Positions 15,635 through 24,012 of a stretch of 64,000 nucleotides of DNA are shown piece after piece. Made by a program: the position numbers and the translations under genes. Origin of the DNA: Rhizobiaceae bacterium (GTDB taxonomy: Bacteria > Pseudomonadota > Alphaproteobacteria > Rhizobiales > Rhizobiaceae); NCBI GenBank assembly GCA_014238155.1, contig JABABQ010000062.1, positions 1 through 64,000 on the forward strand, written 5' to 3'. Position 1 is the stretch's first letter. The number at the start of each line of letters is the position of its first letter. Below the pieces are notes generated by a model. The model was not told where the DNA came from. It saw only the letters and a program-made list of their open reading frames with translations, and searched no databases.

Positions 15635-17746
15635 CTAGAGTGATTTTGCGGTTTTGGAAGACGTTGCCAATTGTTGATTACGGCGGGCTGTCGCGGTTCT
15701 GTTTTGAGCAGACCTTGCGGGCTCCAACTTGCCGGCAGCCATGGCCTTGCGCAGATAGTCGGTAGCAGATTTAACGTCCATCGGGCGGCCGTAAAAATAG
15801 CCCTGACCAGTCGCACAACCCATGGCCAACAGGGTGTTATGCTGTTCCTGGTTTTCAATCCCTTCAGCAACAACAGAAATCCCCAGCGTATCCGCCAGTT
15901 TGATCATCGCCAGAACGATGGCACGGTCTGAGAGATCATTGGTGAGATCGCTGATGAAGGAGCGGTCGATTTTCAACTCATCCACGGGCAGAGTTTTCAA
16001 GTGGGTCAACGATGCGTAACCGGTACCGAAGTCGTCGAGAGAAATGTTGAAATTCAGATCGCGCATACAGGCCAAAGTTTTTGGCACATCGTCAGTGCCG
16101 CGGCCGACAACACATTCCTCGGTGATTTCAAGAACCAGGTTTTTGATGTTCAGCGAGGTTTTTTCAACTTGCTGGGCAAACAGAGCCATGCGGTGCGGGT
16201 CTTTGATCTGCAACGGATGAATATTGACGGATACTTTGCCGGGATTCAGGCCGAGTTCCTGCCAGCGGCAATTGTCTTCAATATAGCGGGCCAGCACGAA
16301 ATCAGCCAGTTCAGACATCAGGCCGCGCTCTTCTGCAACCTGAAAAAATCCCCCCGGCGCAACCACATCATCGACGCCGCGACGCCAGCGCAGCAGGCTT
16401 TCCATGCCGTGTAACTGGCCAGTGCGAATATCCACTTTGGGCTGATAAAACAACTCAAACTGGTTTTCTGCAATGGCACTGTGCAATTGCCTTTCCAAGT
16501 CGTTGTCGGCTTCCAGTTTGGCACCCAGTCCATTGTCAAAGAACCAGCATTCACCGCGAGTAACAGCCTTGCCCCGTTGCAGTGCAACATCGGCATAGGT
16601 CATCAGCGATTCGGCGTCTCGCGCATCGGTTGGGAACATTGAAACGCCAAAGCTCATACCGGGATTTACAAGAGTTCCGTCAATATCAACCTGGACGTTG
16701 ATATTGGACAGCAAGCGTTGCATGAACCCCATTTTGTCGTTGGCCATGGTACGGTTCTGGACGATGACAGCAAATTCATCACCGCCCATCCGGGCGACCA
16801 GATCACCATCTTCGACACAGGATGATATGCGCTCGGCAATTACCTGCAGCAATCGGTCGCCGGCCGCGTGGCCCGAAACATCGTTGACATTCTTAAAGTG
16901 GTCGAGATCGCCGACCAGAACGAAGAAGTTGTCTCCCAGCAGCATTGCCTCATTAATCGTACCTGCCAGATGGTTGTAGAAAGTGCGTCGGTTCGGCAGT
17001 TCGGTCAGGTCGTCATAAGAGGCTAACAGTTCAAGTGAATCATTGGCCTCATCCAGCTGGATGACCTTTTTTTCCAGATCTTTCAACGCGGTGGATCGCT
17101 CGATTGATGCATTGGCATTGTTGGAAACTATGGTCAGCAAAAAGCCGATATAGGAGATAGCCAGACCGGCCAGCAGATAATAATGGATCTCGTTTACGGC
17201 AATGCTTTTGACAATAACCGGCAAAAAGATGGTTGCCAGATAGGCCAGGGCAGCTGGGTAAATGCGTGACAATTGCACACTGCCAGCCGCCGCCATGCCG
17301 ACTACCGCAATGCTCATCAGCATTTCTTCGTGGTGCGGCAGATTGCCGAGGTAGAATGCCGCCAGCAGCGACCAGGGTAGCGCATAGAAAAAACCCGAGA
17401 CAATGGCGCGCGGGATCGCGCGGTTGGAGAGTTTTTCTATTTTGCGGTGTCGGTTTTTCAGCCAGCGACCGTAAGTCCAGCCACACATTATCAGGTTGAC
17501 CAGCCACCAGGACAGCATTGCGGTGATACCGGTTTGGCCAACCAGAGCAATGGCAACAATGGTGGCGTTGACGATCTGGCCAATCGTTGCCACGGGGGTT
17601 ATTCGAAATAGGTCGGCAAATTGTTCTGGCCCGATTCGCTCCAGTGGCGGCAACCGCCACAGCTGCAAATGGGTGAATATGCGATGGTACAGGTTGCTGG
17701 TGAACCGGCTTATCTTGCTGATTATCTTGCGTTTAAGGCTGGCCAT
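15635..17746 (-). CDS. Membrane-bound GGDEF/EAL protein (c-di-GMP metabolism)
   Basis: A 703-residue protein with an N-terminal membrane sensor of about six hydrophobic segments (residues 45-210), a diguanylate cyclase domain with the intact active site GGDEF at 321-325, and an EAL phosphodiesterase domain (about 425-670). The EAL motif reads ESL (449-451), but the catalytic set looks complete: Asn508, Glu540, Asp571-Asp572, Lys592 and the later AEGIE. The inhibitory I-site Arg (RxxD five residues before GGDEF) is absent, reading EDGD. It could therefore make or degrade c-di-GMP. The sensor is not a family I can name. No operon partner is adjacent. Confidence 0.92.
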   Translation of the reverse strand: MASLKRKIISKISRFTSNLYHRIFTHLQLWRLPPLERIGPEQFADLFRITPVATIGQIVNATIVAIALVGQTGITAMLSWWLVNLIMCGWTYGRWLKNRHRKIEKLSNRAIPRAIVSGFFYALPWSLLAAFYLGNLPHHEEMLMSIAVVGMAAAGSVQLSRIYPAALAYLATIFLPVIVKSIAVNEIHYYLLAGLAISYIGFLLTIVSNNANASIERSTALKDLEKKVIQLDEANDSLELLASYDDLTELPNRRTFYNHLAGTINEAMLLGDNFFVLVGDLDHFKNVNDVSGHAAGDRLLQVIAERISSCVEDGDLVARMGGDEFAVIVQNRTMANDKMGFMQRLLSNINVQVDIDGTLVNPGMSFGVSMFPTDARDAESLMTYADVALQRGKAVTRGECWFFDNGLGAKLEADNDLERQLHSAIAENQFELFYQPKVDIRTGQLHGMESLLRWRRGVDDVVAPGGFFQVAEERGLMSELADFVLARYIEDNCRWQELGLNPGKVSVNIHPLQIKDPHRMALFAQQVEKTSLNIKNLVLEITEECVVGRGTDDVPKTLACMRDLNFNISLDDFGTGYASLTHLKTLPVDELKIDRSFISDLTNDLSDRAIVLAMIKLADTLGISVVAEGIENQEQHNTLLAMGCATGQGYFYGRPMDVKSATDYLRKAMAAGKLEPARSAQNRTATARRNQQLATSSKTAKSL

Positions 17747-18053
17747 TTTGCGCTGTTCCCCAGTTGGGACCTTGGAAAATTCAGCATTTTAAAAAAGCCG
17801 TGGTCCCCCAACCCCGATAGATCGACATTCCCTCTAGTCGGGCTGGCTGGAGCGCGTCATGCAGAAACAATAATTGCTTCATTGAGCCAGGAAGTTCAGG
17901 CTATCAATGGAGGGTTAACAAAATCTTGAATTCCGATGGTAGGGAATGACACCCCATCATTGGCGTGCGCCCGTGGCAAGTTGACAATCGGTAGTCTTTG
18001 TCAGGTGTCAAACCACCTATGGATTGAACGATCCAATGGCCTTCAACCAGGGT
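17747..18053. other. Intergenic region with no gene seen
   Basis: 307 bases between two minus-strand genes. It contains TTGACA on the plus strand near 17982 and its mirror TGTCAA about 30 bases later, and a short AGGTG/CACCT inverted repeat, but I could not assemble a convincing promoter, terminator or small gene. The promoter of the GGDEF/EAL gene should lie here. Confidence 0.5.
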
Positions 18054-18923
18054 CTATTTAGGGCCGGGGAAGGGACCTAGACCGGAGGATCTGTGTTCAA
18101 TCTGGAACACGTGGTTGTAAAGCTGCGCCACCCATTGCTTGCCCTCCATGGTCTGTTCAAGATAGCCCAGTGCCGGACCAATCAATGGTTGAACCTGGGA
18201 CCAGAAAAATTCTGGAAAATGTTCAACCAGATCCATTGGTGAATCATAGCCAAGGCGGGCCGCTGTGCCGGATTCAACAAATTCGTGATACAGGCCATTG
18301 ATCTTGCGGTGGTAGAAAGGATCGGCCATTTGACCGATCAAATCGGCAGCGCGAACCAGCGCTTCTTCGGTGCGGGTTCTGCCATAAAATGGGTCATCGG
18401 GGATTGGAAATCGGGAGTAGTCGATCGCCCGGGCGATTCTTTCTTCGTCGATCAATTTCGAATCAGAAAATCTTTGCCGCGCATAAATCATTCCCCTGTC
18501 GATATGATAAGGCGAAAGAAATGCATCTGAAGCACCCCGTGGTGGGGTAACGGTATCACCCTTGTCATTGATGACAACGGCGTCGTTGGTGTCGCCTTTG
18601 CAAATTCCGCGTGCATAGCCAATATCGTGCACCAGCAGAGAAATGACGTAATGAATCCAGTCTTCCGGGCGAACTGTTTCCGTGATCAGCCGGCCGCGCA
18701 TGATCTGTTGGCCAACCAGGGTGACCATCATTGTGTGTTCTGCGTTGTGGTACAAGGCGTCCGAATTGCCCAGTCGTTCCAGAACCAAACGCGCTGCGCC
18801 GCTCAGATAGGCTGCATATTCAGGATTTCTGCCGGAAAAATATTCCAGATATGTGTCGGCAAGATGATCGCCAAATGCAGCAGCAACAATGGATGTCGGG
18901 TTGAACAAGTTGGCGCTCTCCAT
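18054..18923 (-). CDS. HD-domain metal-dependent phosphohydrolase
   Basis: A 289-residue protein with the HD metal-binding set: YHNAEHT (His59, His63) and LLVHDIGYARG (His99-Asp100), then a late Asp in RAADLIGQM. HD enzymes hydrolyse phosphate bonds of nucleotides or phosphodiesters; the substrate here is not known. The spacing between HNAEH and HD is that of single-domain hydrolases seen as conserved hypothetical proteins in bacteria. It is divergent from the LacI regulator across 344 bases. Confidence 0.8.
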   Translation of the reverse strand: MESANLFNPTSIVAAAFGDHLADTYLEYFSGRNPEYAAYLSGAARLVLERLGNSDALYHNAEHTMMVTLVGQQIMRGRLITETVRPEDWIHYVISLLVHDIGYARGICKGDTNDAVVINDKGDTVTPPRGASDAFLSPYHIDRGMIYARQRFSDSKLIDEERIARAIDYSRFPIPDDPFYGRTRTEEALVRAADLIGQMADPFYHRKINGLYHEFVESGTAARLGYDSPMDLVEHFPEFFWSQVQPLIGPALGYLEQTMEGKQWVAQLYNHVFQIEHRSSGLGPFPGPK

Positions 18924-19267
18924 ATGCCTGTCGTCTTGTCAAACAATAAAGATGAACCAAGCCAACAAAACAATATTCATGTTGATGTCATATTATGGGA
19001 CAAAGTGGCAAAAACACAGTCTGGGTGGCGACAAAAAAATTCGGTAGGGTTAATTTTGATCAATCAAGGTAAACACTGAACCGCCGATACAGCGAAAATT
19101 GCACCTGTGGATGATGCAGGCGGGTACTCATTTCGACGAGGTGACCCGTCAGGTTGAAGGCCATTTGGTTGATGTTCGTAACCAACTTAAGAATGGCTTG
19201 CTTCCGCAACGGCTTAGCTGTTCAATTCCCTGGTAAGTGTTGTTTCTGGTCCAGGTGTTTCCGAATT
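18924..19267. other. Divergent intergenic region, no gene seen
   Basis: 344 bases between the starts of the HD hydrolase and the LacI regulator. The left part is AT-rich with a TTGATCAA palindrome near 19056; the LacI open frame extends into the right part but without a family match. It probably holds both promoters. Confidence 0.5.
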
Positions 19268-20287
19268 ATGGCTGCCACGCTGAAAGATGTCGCCGAACTG
19301 GCTGGTGTTTCAACGTCGGCAGTGTCGCGCGCTTTTACGCCGGGGGCTTCGGTTTCTGCCAAAATGCGGGTGCGCGTAGATGATGCAGCAAGGCAACTCG
19401 GCTACAGCCCAAATGTGCTGGCTCGCAGCCTGACAACCCGCAGAACCAAGATGATCGGACTGGTGTCCAACAACTTCCACAACCCGATATTTCTGGAAGT
19501 GTTTGATTTGTTTACGCGAGGTCTTCAGGAGCGCGATCTGCGCCCTCTGCTGGTCAATCTGACCGACGAGACCGATCCGGAAAAATCGGTCCAGATGATG
19601 AAGCAATATTCCGTTGATGGGGTGATCGTTGCATCCTCTACCCTGTCGCCGGAATTTGCCGAAGCGTTTCGTGATGCCGGCCTGCCGGTGGTTCATTCCT
19701 TTGGCCGATTCTCCAACGCTCCAAAGGTCCACCTGGTTGGCATCGATAATGTTGCCTGCGGACGCATGGCTGCAGAAGAGCTGATCCGACGCGGCTATAC
19801 CAATGTCGGTTTCCTGGGTGGCCCCAAACTGGCCACCTCGACCCAGGACCGATTTGCCGGATTTATGGAAATCATCAAGGCAAGTCCGGGTATCAAGACT
19901 ACTCACAGTTATGCCGCTGACTATTCGTTTGATGCCGGTTTCAACGAGATGCGACGGCTGTTGCGTGGCAAAGTTCAGCAGGCCTATTTCTGCGGCGACG
20001 ATGTATTGTCAATTGGGGCGATGGCCGCCATTCAGCAAGCTGGCTTGAAAGTGCCGCAAGATGTTGGTCTGATCGGCCTCAACGACATGGAAATGGCCGG
20101 CTGGCAGAATATCAACCTGACGACCATTCGCCAGCCAATCCGGCAGATCATTCATGCTTCAATCGAACTGGTGCTGGCAATGATGGACGACCCCACAAGG
20201 GCCCCGGAATATCGCCTATTTCTGTGCGATATTGTAGATCGCGGAACGTTGTTGACCGGCCCGGGCAGTGCTGAAAATTCAGGCTGA
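19268..20287 (+). CDS. LacI-family transcriptional regulator
   Basis: A 339-residue regulator. The start MAATLKDVAELAGVSTSAVSRAF is the LacI helix-turn-helix, with the hinge helix LARSLTTRRTKMIG, then a periplasmic-binding-like ligand domain (residues about 60-330: GLVSNNFHNPIF, DGVIVAS, GIDNVACGRMAAEEL). The open frame begins earlier but the family N-terminus fixes the ATG at 19268. No sugar-transport genes are adjacent, so its effector is unknown. It overlaps the convergent amidotransferase gene by nine bases at the stop codons. Confidence 0.92.
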   Translation: MAATLKDVAELAGVSTSAVSRAFTPGASVSAKMRVRVDDAARQLGYSPNVLARSLTTRRTKMIGLVSNNFHNPIFLEVFDLFTRGLQERDLRPLLVNLTDETDPEKSVQMMKQYSVDGVIVASSTLSPEFAEAFRDAGLPVVHSFGRFSNAPKVHLVGIDNVACGRMAAEELIRRGYTNVGFLGGPKLATSTQDRFAGFMEIIKASPGIKTTHSYAADYSFDAGFNEMRRLLRGKVQQAYFCGDDVLSIGAMAAIQQAGLKVPQDVGLIGLNDMEMAGWQNINLTTIRQPIRQIIHASIELVLAMMDDPTRAPEYRLFLCDIVDRGTLLTGPGSAENSG

Positions 20288-21043
20288 CAGCGATTGTTTC
20301 TGTTCTGAAACTGGTGCTGGCCGGTGTTCAGCAAGATTATCGACAGTGCCGATCCAGATATCGAGAAACTGCTCCAGCCATTGCTTCACTGGTTCGTCGT
20401 AGATCAGCCGACCGTCCAGATGCTGCTTGCGGTTTTGGGCGCCGGGTAGTTTCATTCGTTCAGCACCCTTGACTGACCATTTGCACATCATGGCCAGGGT
20501 CAGCTCGGTGTGAAACTGAACGCCATAGGTGCGTTCGCCATATCGGAAAGCCTGATTGGGATAGGTGTCACCTCGGGCCAGCCGAACGGCACCATGTGGC
20601 AGGTCAAACCCTTCTCGGTGCCACTGATAAATCATTGCCGGCCAGTCCATAAGCGCGTCGCCAGCGGCAGTTGCATGAAGCGGGTAGTAGCCAACTTCCA
20701 CTTCACCTTCGGGATGCGTGGTCACCTCGCCACCCAGATGCCGCACCAGTTTTTGTGCGCCCAGACAGATGCCAAAAAACGGCCGATTCTCTTTTAGTGG
20801 CACCGCCAGCCAATCGGTTTCACGTTTGACAAATTCATCTGAATCATTGGCGCTCATTGGTCCGCCAAACATCACGGCCCCCGCATGTTCGTCAAGGCTT
20901 TCCGGCAAATGATCACCAAGTGGTGGGCGACGAATGTCCAGATCAAAGCCACGTTCACGCAGTCGAAACCCAAGTCGCCCAGGCGTCGAGGTTTCCTGGT
21001 GCAGGATGATCAGAATTCTTGGATTGCCGGTCGTGGGGCGCAT
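20279..21043 (-). CDS. Class I glutamine amidotransferase-like protein
   Basis: A 254-residue stand-alone GATase1 domain. The nucleophile Cys is in FFGICLGAQ, and the His-Glu of the triad in YGVQFHTE. The family includes GuaA-like and gamma-glutamyl-gamma-aminobutyrate-type hydrolases; without a synthetase domain it probably acts on a small gamma-glutamyl compound or has lost ammonia transfer. The C-terminal 40 residues are polar. TerB gene lies 14 bases upstream in the same direction, so they may be co-expressed. Confidence 0.85.
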   Translation of the reverse strand: MRPTTGNPRILIILHQETSTPGRLGFRLRERGFDLDIRRPPLGDHLPESLDEHAGAVMFGGPMSANDSDEFVKRETDWLAVPLKENRPFFGICLGAQKLVRHLGGEVTTHPEGEVEVGYYPLHATAAGDALMDWPAMIYQWHREGFDLPHGAVRLARGDTYPNQAFRYGERTYGVQFHTELTLAMMCKWSVKGAERMKLPGAQNRKQHLDGRLIYDEPVKQWLEQFLDIWIGTVDNLAEHRPAPVSEQKQSLSA

Positions 21044-21057
21044 GGTTTTGTGCTGGC

Positions 21058-21552
21058 CTATAATGCTTTCGGATCAGATGGGTTCAACCGATCAAAAACC
21101 CGTTGTTTGAGCACCATGCGCTCTCGTGACTGTATGCCGATCAATTCAGCAACCCGCCAGACCACATTGTCTTCAAACTCATGGAGTTCCCCGTCTGCAT
21201 ACACCATTTCCCAAAGATCCTCGACCAGTGCGAGGCGCTCACTTTGGTCCATTTCGCTTTTTAAGATGCTGGTGAAACGATACATGTCAACGGCATCTGT
21301 CTGGGCCAATTTGGCGGCATTGGCCAGCGTCAAGGCCTCCCCGTCGGTCACCGAATAATGCTCTCGCAATACCTGCATCAGTCGGGTTTCTTCGTCGGCT
21401 GTTATTTTACCATCGGCGGCAATCACATGCACCATCAAGGCAGCCGCTGCGAGGTTTTTGTCGATGGCGGAAACTGTCTGGGGCCCACTGTCCTCGGCCA
21501 GCCCAAACATGGATTTGAGTTGATCAAGCAGGGCCAATTTCATTCCTCTCAT
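21058..21552 (-). CDS. TerB-family protein
   Basis: A 164-residue all-helical protein; LMVHVIAADGKITADEE and ALVEDLWEMVYADGELHEFE are the two acidic metal-binding helices of the TerB/DjlA-like fold, named from tellurite-resistance operons. No other ter gene is nearby, so tellurite resistance should not be assumed. The start ATG is uncertain between 21552 and 21543. It faces the sdhB gene's 3' end. Confidence 0.85.
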   Translation of the reverse strand: MRGMKLALLDQLKSMFGLAEDSGPQTVSAIDKNLAAAALMVHVIAADGKITADEETRLMQVLREHYSVTDGEALTLANAAKLAQTDAVDMYRFTSILKSEMDQSERLALVEDLWEMVYADGELHEFEDNVVWRVAELIGIQSRERMVLKQRVFDRLNPSDPKAL

Positions 21553-21652
21553 TGATGCAACTGATCTGGTGCTGTTGCCTGGTGTTTCGTAGAGCCAGAT
21601 GATTAGCTTTTCTTTTGCACCAGTCCAATAACAAATAGCAGGATTGCGGCGC

Positions 21653-22438
21653 TTAAACGCGTCGCTCGATCATCATTTTTTTGATCTCTGCGATGGCCTT
21701 GGCCGGGTTAAGTCCCTTCGGACAGGCCTGAGCGCAGTTCATGATTGTGTGGCAACGGTACAGGCGAAACGGGTCTTCCAGATTGTCCAACCGTTCGCCA
21801 GTGGCTTCGTCGCGAGAATCTATCAGCCAGCGATAGGCCTGTAGCAATGTCGCAGGACCGAGATAACGGTCGCCATTCCACCAGTAGGATGGGCAGGACG
21901 TGGAACAACAGGCACACAAAATGCACTCATACAGACCGTCGAGTTTTTCGCGATCTTCGGGGCTCTGTTGCCACTCTTTTTCAGGCTTTGGCGTGACGGT
22001 CTTCAGATAGGGCTCGATTGAACGGTGCTGGGCGTAGAAATTTGTCAAATCAGGCACCAGATCTTTGACCACTGGCAAGTGTGGCAATGGATAGATTTTG
22101 ACCGCACCGTCGACCTCATCCATGCCCTTGGTGCAGGCAAGGGTATTGGTGCCGTCGATGTTCATGGCACAGGAACCGCAAATTCCTTCACGGCAGGAGC
22201 GGCGGAAGGTCAGGGTCGGGTCGATGTTCGACTTGATCCAGATAAGGGCGTCGAGGATCATCGGACCACAGTCATCAGTATTAACCGAATAGGTGTCGAT
22301 GCGGGGATTGCCGTCATCGTCAGGCGACCAGCGATAGATTTTGAATTCGCGGGATGGTGCCTGTTGATCAGCGGCAATTTTTGTCCAGACCTTGCCGTCT
22401 TCGATACGAGAGTTCTTGGGCAGTGCGAGTTCGACCAT
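21653..22438 (-). CDS. sdhB: Succinate dehydrogenase iron-sulfur subunit
   Basis: A 261-residue SdhB. The N-terminal plant-type ferredoxin domain has [14 protein letters not shown] (2Fe-2S ligands), and the C-terminal domain has [16 protein letters not shown] and [17 protein letters not shown], binding the 4Fe-4S and 3Fe-4S clusters. It passes electrons from SdhA flavin to the membrane quinone site. It is unusual in being separated from sdhA by 1.57 kb containing an FkbM gene and an opposite-strand lysozyme-like gene; it must therefore have its own promoter, most likely in the 142-base divergent gap 22439-22580. Confidence 0.96.
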   Translation of the reverse strand: MVELALPKNSRIEDGKVWTKIAADQQAPSREFKIYRWSPDDDGNPRIDTYSVNTDDCGPMILDALIWIKSNIDPTLTFRRSCREGICGSCAMNIDGTNTLACTKGMDEVDGAVKIYPLPHLPVVKDLVPDLTNFYAQHRSIEPYLKTVTPKPEKEWQQSPEDREKLDGLYECILCACCSTSCPSYWWNGDRYLGPATLLQAYRWLIDSRDEATGERLDNLEDPFRLYRCHTIMNCAQACPKGLNPAKAIAEIKKMMIERRV

Positions 22439-22580
22439 TGCAGTGGTGACCTGTTGTTTTTGATCTGCTTTGTTAATGACTACATGCCAAGAGTGGCCGT
22501 CCTTGGCAAGTTGGCTGAAGGTTGCAGGCCGGTTTTATTTACCTGGCGTCCAATGCCGTGACCAGAAGGGAGGCACATTC

Positions 22581-23138
22581 GTGACACACTTGACCGCACG
22601 TATCGCGCAGGAACTTCTTTCACACGAGGCGGTTGTGCGAGAAGCCTATCAGGACATTGTTGGCATCTGGACCTGGGGTGTTGGCGTCACGGCAGCGTCG
22701 GGACACACCATCTGTCCACGCTATGTCGACCGGCCGCAGACGATGCGTTGGTGTCTGGAAATGTATCTGCGCCTGTTGCGCCAAGTCTACGCGCCGGCCG
22801 TGTTGGAGGCGTTTGCAGGGATGCCATTGACGGAGAATGAATTCGGTGCGGCCTTGTCATTTCATTATAATACCGGGGCCATCAAATCTGCCACCTGGGT
22901 GGAGGAGTGGAAGTGCGGTGAAGTGGACGCGGCGCGGATATCGTTCATGAATTGGCGCAAGCCGCCACAAATCATTGCCCGCCGGGAAAAGGAACGGGAG
23001 CTGTTTTTCGAAAATATCTGGTCAAGCAACGGTCAGGTACGGGAATACGCGGTGTTGAAGCCGAGTTATCAGCCGGATGCACAAAACCCGAAATTCAGTA
23101 ATGTCTTTGACTTGTTGGAAGAACTGATTGGGGCATAA
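22581..23138 (+). CDS. T4-lysozyme-like glycoside hydrolase (GH24)
   Basis: A 185-residue muramidase-like protein. The GH24 catalytic set is intact and correctly spaced as in T4 lysozyme: Glu16 (SHEAVV), Asp25 (AYQD) and Thr31 (IWTWG). The usual GxGH after Thr reads GVGV. No signal peptide is seen, as expected for phage endolysins that use a holin, or cytosolic forms. The GTG start at 22581 has AGGGAGG well placed; the upstream open frame runs into the sdhB promoter region. It is on the opposite strand between sdhB and the FkbM gene, with no phage genes in sight. Confidence 0.8.
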   Translation: MTHLTARIAQELLSHEAVVREAYQDIVGIWTWGVGVTAASGHTICPRYVDRPQTMRWCLEMYLRLLRQVYAPAVLEAFAGMPLTENEFGAALSFHYNTGAIKSATWVEEWKCGEVDAARISFMNWRKPPQIIARREKERELFFENIWSSNGQVREYAVLKPSYQPDAQNPKFSNVFDLLEELIGA

Positions 23139-23151
23139 AAAACACGGCGAT

Positions 23152-23979
23152 TCAGCTCTCGCGAGTCCAGATGGCGTTGGACCGGGTGCGCAGGTTTTCG
23201 CGATAACCACGTTTGGCCAATAAACCGTGAATATCGCAGTTCCACTCGTCCATATGCAGATGTTCCATCACAATGCCGGTGGGTAGCAATGTATCATCCG
23301 CGTGCTCCAGAAACGGTCCCAGGGCCTCGCCTTCGTAACCTTCAATATCGATCTTTAGGAAATCGATATGGTCGATCTTCTGTTCCTCCAGCACGCTTAA
23401 CAATGTTTTCATAGGAACTTCTATGCCACCTTCCTCAACAACATGGGCCAAGTGTGCACCGTCAGGAATCTCCAGCCGGGCAACGCCGTTTTCAGGTCCA
23501 ATGGCGCATCCCAGAAGGTGCAGATTGTCGATAGCCTGATTGCCGCTGGCCTTGATCGCACCGATATTAAACCGGATGTGCTGATTTAATTGCGGTTGCG
23601 GTTCGATGGCAATTGCCCGCGTGCGCTGTGGTCCGTTCAATACCGCATCCAGACTGTAAATGGCTATGTGGGCACCAATGTCGATCATTACCGGTTGATT
23701 GCTCTGCTGCAATATCTGGTGCATGAATGCGCGTTCTTTGGGATCGTATCGATCCAGACGGAACATCGGTTTGCGCTCCGACATATTGGTGTGAGGGTTC
23801 ATGCGCATAGGCACCCCCCACAAATGGGTGTCGACGGGGCCGACATGCAGCTTTTCCACCAGCGAGCGGGTGATTTTGCGCAATCGGCCATGGCCCATCA
23901 ATGTATGACGGCTCAGCCAGATCAGCAGCTGAACCACCAAATTGGGCGTATTTTCCCCAAAGGGCGGTTGCGCCGACAT
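23152..23979 (-). CDS. FkbM-family methyltransferase
   Basis: A 275-residue SAM-dependent methyltransferase of the FkbM type, which often O-methylates sugars of polysaccharides. Motif I is VMIDIGAHIAIYSLDA; typical members read DIGANxGxYSL, so the Asn and second Gly differ. The late FLKIDIEGYEGEAL is the family's characteristic acidic block. It lies 33 bases downstream of sdhA on the same strand, so it is probably transcribed with sdhCDA. Confidence 0.85.
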   Translation of the reverse strand: MSAQPPFGENTPNLVVQLLIWLSRHTLMGHGRLRKITRSLVEKLHVGPVDTHLWGVPMRMNPHTNMSERKPMFRLDRYDPKERAFMHQILQQSNQPVMIDIGAHIAIYSLDAVLNGPQRTRAIAIEPQPQLNQHIRFNIGAIKASGNQAIDNLHLLGCAIGPENGVARLEIPDGAHLAHVVEEGGIEVPMKTLLSVLEEQKIDHIDFLKIDIEGYEGEALGPFLEHADDTLLPTGIVMEHLHMDEWNCDIHGLLAKRGYRENLRTRSNAIWTRES

Positions 23980-24012
23980 TCAAACGATCCTTCAGAAGTT
24001 ATCCGTCGCGTC

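Noticed and set aside
21058-21552. A tellurite-resistance locus
   Set aside because: Only a TerB-fold protein is present and no other ter gene is adjacent; the name reflects fold, not function.
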